Source: Mesorhizobium sp. WSM3859
GTDB taxonomy: Bacteria; Pseudomonadota; Alphaproteobacteria; Rhizobiales; Rhizobiaceae
Direction: 5' to 3'
DNA length: 64,000 nucleotides
NCBI RefSeq assembly: GCF_002295065.1
Contig: NZ_NSGG01000011.1
Location: 62,001-126,000, forward strand
Positions 60,238 through 64,000 of the stretch are shown here, piece after piece (position 1 is the first letter of the stretch; each line of letters starts with the position of its first letter). Under the pieces are notes generated by a model. The model worked only from the letters and a program-made list of their open reading frames with translations, had not been told where the DNA came from and did no database searches. Both the position numbers and the translations under genes were made by a program.

Positions 60238-62118
60238 TCAATTGAGGCCCTTGTATTTGGCGGCTAGAGCCTTTTCCTTCTCGGGGTCGATCCACCAGGA
60301 ATCGATATCGGCGCCGCGGTAGGTGGGCTGCTTGTCCGGCATGCCGAACTTGTTCCAATAGGCAAGCCACAACACTGCGCGGTAGTATTGCGGGACGACG
60401 TAGTAATTCCACAACAGCACCCGGTCGAGCGCATGGGTGGCCGCGACTAGATCGTCACGATCGGTGGCGAAGATGATGCGGTCGACCAGTGCGTCGACCA
60501 CCGGGTCCTTGATGCCGGCATAGTTGCGCGATCCGGGCGAGTCGGCGGCCTTCGAGCTCCAGAAATCGCGCTGTTCGTTGCCCGGCGATTCCGACTGCTG
60601 CAGCAGGTTGGTGATGACGTCGTAGTCGAAATTGTTGACGCGGTTGACGTATTGGCTGGGATCGATGATCCGCAGCGTCGCATCGACGCCGATCTTGCGC
60701 AGATTGGCGATGTAGTTGCCCGCGAGGACCTGGTCCGTGTCGGACGTGCCGAGAATCTCGAATTTGAACGGCGCGCCGGTCTTGGCGTTCACCATCTTGC
60801 CGCCCTTGATCACCCAGCCTGCCTGGGCGAAGAGGTCCACTGCCTGCTTCAGATATTTCCGCTCCGCCTGCGGCGAGTCATAGACCGGCAGCTTGAATTC
60901 CTGGGTGAACAGTTCAGGCGGCAGCTTGTCGCGATACTTTTCCAGGATTTCGAGCTCCTTGCCTTGCGCCAGCCCGCTCGATGCCAATTCGGTGCCCTGG
61001 AAATAACTGTGCGTGCGCGTGTTGGAATTGAAGAACAGCGTGCGGTTCATCGTCTCGAAATCGTAAGGATAGGTCAGCGCTTCGCGCACCCGGCGATCCT
61101 GGAACAGCGGCCGGCGTTGGTTGAGCATGAAGGCCTGCATCGGCTCCGGCGAGGTTGTCTTGAATTCTTTCTTGATGACGTCGCCGGCGCTGATGGCGGG
61201 AAAATTATAGGCCGTCGCCCATCGCCTCGAGCTGTTCTCCGGCTTGATGTCGTCCAGCCCGCCCTTGGTGAAGGCCTGCCAGGAGGCGTTGTCGTCGAGG
61301 ATGTAGGTGAACCGCTGGGTGTCGAAATTTTCGCGGCCGATCTTCACCGGCAGTTTGGCGCCCCAATAATCCGGGACGCGCTGCCAGACGATCTCCGAGC
61401 CCGGCTTGAAGCTGGCGATCTTGTAGGCTGCGGAGCCGAGCGGCGGCTCGAGCGTCGGCCTGGTGATGTCGCGCTTCTTGCCGCTTGCGTCCGTGCCTTC
61501 CCACCAGTGCTTCGGCAAAACGACGAGATCGCCGAGGATCTTGGGCAGCTCGCGGTTGCCCTTCTGATTGAAATGGAATTCGACCTCGCGATCGGAGATC
61601 GCCACCGCATCGGTGACGTTCTCGAAATAGCGGTTGTATTGCGGGCTGTTGGCCTTGAGCACCTGGAAGGACCAGATCACGTCGTCGACTGTGATCGGCT
61701 GGCCGTCATGCCATTTCGCGCGCGGATCGAGCCGGTAGGTCGCGGATGAATAATCGGAAGGGTATTTGTAGGCATCGGCAACCAGCGGGTGGCTGACGCT
61801 GCCCTCGTCGGTCGCCTGATCCATCAGCGTGTCGTAGAGCAGCCCGCCGCCGAACCCGACCAGCCCCGCGGCCGGCGATCCTTGCACGATATAGGGGTTG
61901 AAGCTGTCGAACGTGCCGGTGACCACGGAGTTGTAGCTGCCGCCCTTCGGCGCATCCGGATTGACGTAGTCGTAGCGCTGGAAATTCTCGCCGTATTTTG
62001 AAGGTCCGATCAGCGACGATGTCGTGCGCCATTCGTCGGCGAAGCTGGCCTGCAGACCCGAGGCTAAGGCAAGCGCGAATGCCGATGCGAAAAGCGTGCG
62101 GAAGCGGCCAACCTTCAT
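60238..62118 (-). CDS. yejA: Peptide ABC importer binding protein with Sec signal (YejA-like)
   Basis: A 626-residue periplasmic binding protein with a Sec signal peptide (FRTLFASAFALALASGLQAS, then FADEW). The mature domains match YejA: GENFQRYDYVNPDAPKGGSY, YRLDPRAKWHDGQPITVDDV and a C-terminal WNKFGMPDKQPTYRG. The first gene of the importer operon, it overlaps or nearly abuts the next binding-protein gene. Two different binding proteins probably widen the peptide range of one importer. Confidence 0.9.
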   Translation of the reverse strand: MKVGRFRTLFASAFALALASGLQASFADEWRTTSSLIGPSKYGENFQRYDYVNPDAPKGGSYNSVVTGTFDSFNPYIVQGSPAAGLVGFGGGLLYDTLMDQATDEGSVSHPLVADAYKYPSDYSSATYRLDPRAKWHDGQPITVDDVIWSFQVLKANSPQYNRYFENVTDAVAISDREVEFHFNQKGNRELPKILGDLVVLPKHWWEGTDASGKKRDITRPTLEPPLGSAAYKIASFKPGSEIVWQRVPDYWGAKLPVKIGRENFDTQRFTYILDDNASWQAFTKGGLDDIKPENSSRRWATAYNFPAISAGDVIKKEFKTTSPEPMQAFMLNQRRPLFQDRRVREALTYPYDFETMNRTLFFNSNTRTHSYFQGTELASSGLAQGKELEILEKYRDKLPPELFTQEFKLPVYDSPQAERKYLKQAVDLFAQAGWVIKGGKMVNAKTGAPFKFEILGTSDTDQVLAGNYIANLRKIGVDATLRIIDPSQYVNRVNNFDYDVITNLLQQSESPGNEQRDFWSSKAADSPGSRNYAGIKDPVVDALVDRIIFATDRDDLVAATHALDRVLLWNYYVVPQYYRAVLWLAYWNKFGMPDKQPTYRGADIDSWWIDPEKEKALAAKYKGLN

Positions 62119-62222
62119 GCGTTCTCCTCGTCGCTGGTTCCAACCACCCGCAATCTAGATCATTTGACGCTGGTGGAAACCGCAAGGGCCGGCTTTGTAG
62201 CGGTGCATGCAGGTTTCCTAAC

Positions 62223-62251
62223 AGAAAAGCCGGGACGAACCCGGCTTTTCT
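62223..62251. terminator. Strong hairpin downstream of the cytochrome c gene
   Basis: The perfect 12-base arms AGAAAAGCCGGG and CCCGGCTTTTCT enclose ACGAA. The A/T-rich outer part gives T runs on both strands. It sits 25 bases beyond the cytochrome stop and about 105 bases upstream of the importer operon, and terminates the cytochrome transcript (minus strand). Confidence 0.85.
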
Positions 62252-62275
62252 GAGGATGCTTCGATTACAAATTGT

Positions 62276-62944
62276 TTATTGAGCGGGCGCCGCCGGCTTG
62301 GCCGGCGCTGCGCCTTCGGCGGGCTTGGCAGGCGCTGCACCTTCCGCCGGGTTCGCGGCTTCGGCCGGCTTCGCCGAGGCGTCGGCGGCGGCGCCCGGCT
62401 GAGGCAGCGGCTTCGGATTGTCCGACAGCGTGCGCAGATAGGCGATCACATTGGCCCGGTCTTCTTCCTTCGGCAGGCCGGCAAAGCCCATCGCCGTGCC
62501 CTTCACAAACTTCTTCGGCGAGGTGATGAAATGGTTGAGATTCTCGTAGGTCCAATGCTCCTGGCCGCCCTTGGAGAAATCCTTCATGCCGGACGAATAG
62601 GCAAAGCCCTCGTGCTCGGCGACGGGGCGGTCGACGATGTCCCAGAGATCCGGGCCGACCTTGTTCGGGCCGCCCTTTTCGCCGGAATGGCAGGCCTGGC
62701 ACTTCTTGAAGATGGCGGCGCCCGCATCGGCGCTGGCGCTGGCAAGCAGGTCAGCGATCGGCTTTTCAGCCGCGGCAGGCGCGGCCGCGCCGCCTTCGGT
62801 CGGCTCCTGCGCCTCGATGGCGAAGCCGGGCTTCTCGGGGGCGGGCGAGGCAAACAGCCCGTCAGAGACGAGGCCTATCGAAAAGACGATGAAGCAGGTT
62901 CCCAGAAATCCGCCGAGCAGCTTGTTGACTTCGTTGGAATCCAT
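62276..62944 (-). CDS. cycM: Membrane-anchored c-type cytochrome (CycM-like)
   Basis: A 222-residue protein. An uncleaved N-terminal helix (FLGTCFIVFSIGLVSDGLF) anchors it in the inner membrane, an Ala/Pro linker follows, and the heme domain has CQACH and GTAMGFAG with the axial Met. It is the class I cytochrome c pattern (GPDLWDIVDRP, TYENLNHFITSPKKF, NVIAYLRTL). Such proteins carry electrons from the bc1 complex to terminal oxidase in rhizobia. The C-terminal ~35 residues are an Ala/Pro/Glu repeat (PAEGAAPAK units) of variable type. It is divergent from kdsB. Confidence 0.9.
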   Translation of the reverse strand: MDSNEVNKLLGGFLGTCFIVFSIGLVSDGLFASPAPEKPGFAIEAQEPTEGGAAAPAAAEKPIADLLASASADAGAAIFKKCQACHSGEKGGPNKVGPDLWDIVDRPVAEHEGFAYSSGMKDFSKGGQEHWTYENLNHFITSPKKFVKGTAMGFAGLPKEEDRANVIAYLRTLSDNPKPLPQPGAAADASAKPAEAANPAEGAAPAKPAEGAAPAKPAAPAQ

Positions 62945-63137
62945 ACGCCCCTTGCTCCCTTTTCCGGCGGACAGTCCCGTCCACTCCGTCCGTCGGTATC
63001 GCGAACTGCCCTGAAAGGCCAGTCAAACCGGGCGGAAACTAGGTCTTTTGCTCTGGCGTTGCAACACCTATAAGGGCGCTTCCAGTGAGACCTTTTGCCA
63101 CTTTTCCATCCCCGTTTTTCAACCGCTCCAAAATCCG

Positions 63138-63866
63138 ATGTCAACCTTGATCCTGATCCCCGCCCGCATGGCCTCGACGCGCCTGCCGGGCAAGCCGCTG
63201 GCCGATATTGTCGGCGCGCCGATGATCGTCCATGTCGCCCGCCGCGCCGCCGAGGCCGGGCTTGGCCGCGTCGTGGTGGCGACCGACACACAAGCGGTCG
63301 CCGAAGCCGTACGATCCCACGGCTTCGAGGCGGTCATGACCCGTATGGATCACGAATCGGGCTCCGACCGCATCTTCGAGGCGCTGACCGCTCTCGACCC
63401 CGAAAAGCAGGTGGAAACGATCGTCAATGTCCAGGGCGACCTGCCGACAATCGACCCCGAGATCATCGGCGCGTCGCTGCGGCCCTTCGACGACAGATCG
63501 GTCGACATCGCCACGCTCGGCGTCGAGATCGTGCGTGACGAGGAGAAGACCAACCCCAATGTGGTCAAGATCGTCGGCTCGCCGCTGTCGTCGACACGGC
63601 TGAAAGCGCTCTATTTCACCCGCGCCACCGCGCCCTGGGGCGAGGGGCCGCTCTACCATCACATCGGCCTTTACGCTTATCGCCGTGCCGCGCTCGAACG
63701 CTTTGTCGCGCTCAAGCCCTCGCCGCTGGAGCGTCGCGAGCGACTGGAGCAATTGCGCGCGCTGGAAGCCGGCATGCGCATCGACGCCGAAATCGTCAAA
63801 TCGCTGCCGCTTGGCGTCGACACGCCCGACGATCTTGAGCGCGCAAGACAGATCCTTTCAAACTGA
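63138..63866 (+). CDS. kdsB: 3-deoxy-manno-octulosonate cytidylyltransferase
   Basis: A 242-residue protein from ATG 63138; the frame extends back to 63048 without family features. The N-terminal ILIPARMASTRLPGKPL is the nucleotide-binding signature. Then come EAVMTRMDHESGSDRIFEAL and VNVQGDLPTIDPE, with the catalytic Asp, and HHIGLYAYRRAALERF. It activates Kdo to CMP-Kdo for lipopolysaccharide inner-core synthesis in the cytoplasm. pheA follows after 9 bases. Confidence 0.95.
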   Translation: MSTLILIPARMASTRLPGKPLADIVGAPMIVHVARRAAEAGLGRVVVATDTQAVAEAVRSHGFEAVMTRMDHESGSDRIFEALTALDPEKQVETIVNVQGDLPTIDPEIIGASLRPFDDRSVDIATLGVEIVRDEEKTNPNVVKIVGSPLSSTRLKALYFTRATAPWGEGPLYHHIGLYAYRRAALERFVALKPSPLERRERLEQLRALEAGMRIDAEIVKSLPLGVDTPDDLERARQILSN

Positions 63867-63875
63867 GACGTCTCC

Positions 63876-64000
63876 ATGACCGCCAAGACCAACAGAATCT
63901 CCTTCCAGGGCGAACCCGGCGCGAATTCCGACACGGCCTGCCGCAACATGTTCCCCACGATGGACCCGTTGCCCTGCCCGACCTTCGAGGATGCTTTCAA
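63876..64000 (+). CDS. pheA: Prephenate dehydratase, N-terminal fragment
   Basis: Only the first ~41 codons are in the window. The N-terminus, with ISFQGEPGANSDTACRN and then CPTFEDAF, is the classic start of prephenate dehydratase, which converts prephenate to phenylpyruvate in phenylalanine synthesis. It lies 9 bases after kdsB on the same strand; the kdsB-pheA order is common in Hyphomicrobiales. Confidence 0.9.
   Translation, partial: MTAKTNRISFQGEPGANSDTACRNMFPTMDPLPCPTFEDAF

Overview
The window looks like chromosomal DNA of an alphaproteobacterium of the order Hyphomicrobiales, most likely Mesorhizobium or a close relative. The evidence is high GC, a membrane-anchored CycM-type cytochrome c beside kdsB and pheA, a paired 'cisplatin-response' ATP-dependent DNA ligase and MBL exonuclease, a YejABEF peptide importer, and rhizobial-type intergenic palindromes. 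This assignment is inferred from gene content; no database was searched.

Region by region. (1) 1-2789: the C-terminal end of a phospholipase D-like protein, then a large protein ending in an M15 (VanY-type) peptidase domain. (2) 2997-13954: an accessory locus. Three trypsin-like proteases lie on the minus strand, the first with an N-terminal helical region resembling effector-associated domain 1. They are divergent from a plus-strand operon of an unknown 657-aa protein, a 1277-aa STAND-type P-loop NTPase with coiled coil and transmembrane segment, a small secreted peptide with 12 aromatic-X-Asn triads (mostly Phe-Pro-Asn), and a radical SAM/SPASM maturase of the cyclophane-forming (GrrM-like) type. 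The last three overlap in sequence. This is the best candidate for a novel system: an NTPase/protease conflict or signalling module coupled to a ribosomally made cyclophane peptide. (3) 14376-21081: a 2037-residue SpvB/RHS polymorphic toxin with a C-terminal nuclease-like domain, followed by an AT-rich putative immunity gene. (4) 21100-21700: short direct repeats and a decayed LuxR-family gene. (5) 21977-32623: a type II secretion locus in two convergent operons, gspL-M-N-K-E-F-H-I-J (plus) and gspD-prepilin peptidase-gspG (minus).

(6) 32869-34028: a frameshifted small gene and non-coding sequence. (7) 34029-43374: a catabolic-looking cluster. It contains a B12-dependent diol-dehydratase-family enzyme with large and medium subunits fused, its small subunit, an isochorismatase-like hydrolase, an APC permease, two SDR dehydrogenases, a class III aminotransferase-family enzyme and an APH-type kinase. 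The substrate is probably an amino alcohol or diol, which is inference. (8) 44143-47379: a class III cyclase/TPR protein, a tightly overlapping run of four small ORFs (two broken) ending in a DUF488 protein, and tRNA-Thr(CGT).

(9) 47720-64000: apparently core genome. A membrane-anchored conserved protein, the ligase/exonuclease pair, a TPR-methyltransferase, a small lipoprotein, a D-2-hydroxyacid dehydrogenase, a yejA-yejA-yejB-yejE-yejF operon, cytochrome c, kdsB and the start of pheA. Two kinds of large inverted repeat and one dispersed palindromic element occupy the intergenic spaces here. No CRISPR array, rRNA or intact insertion sequence was seen.
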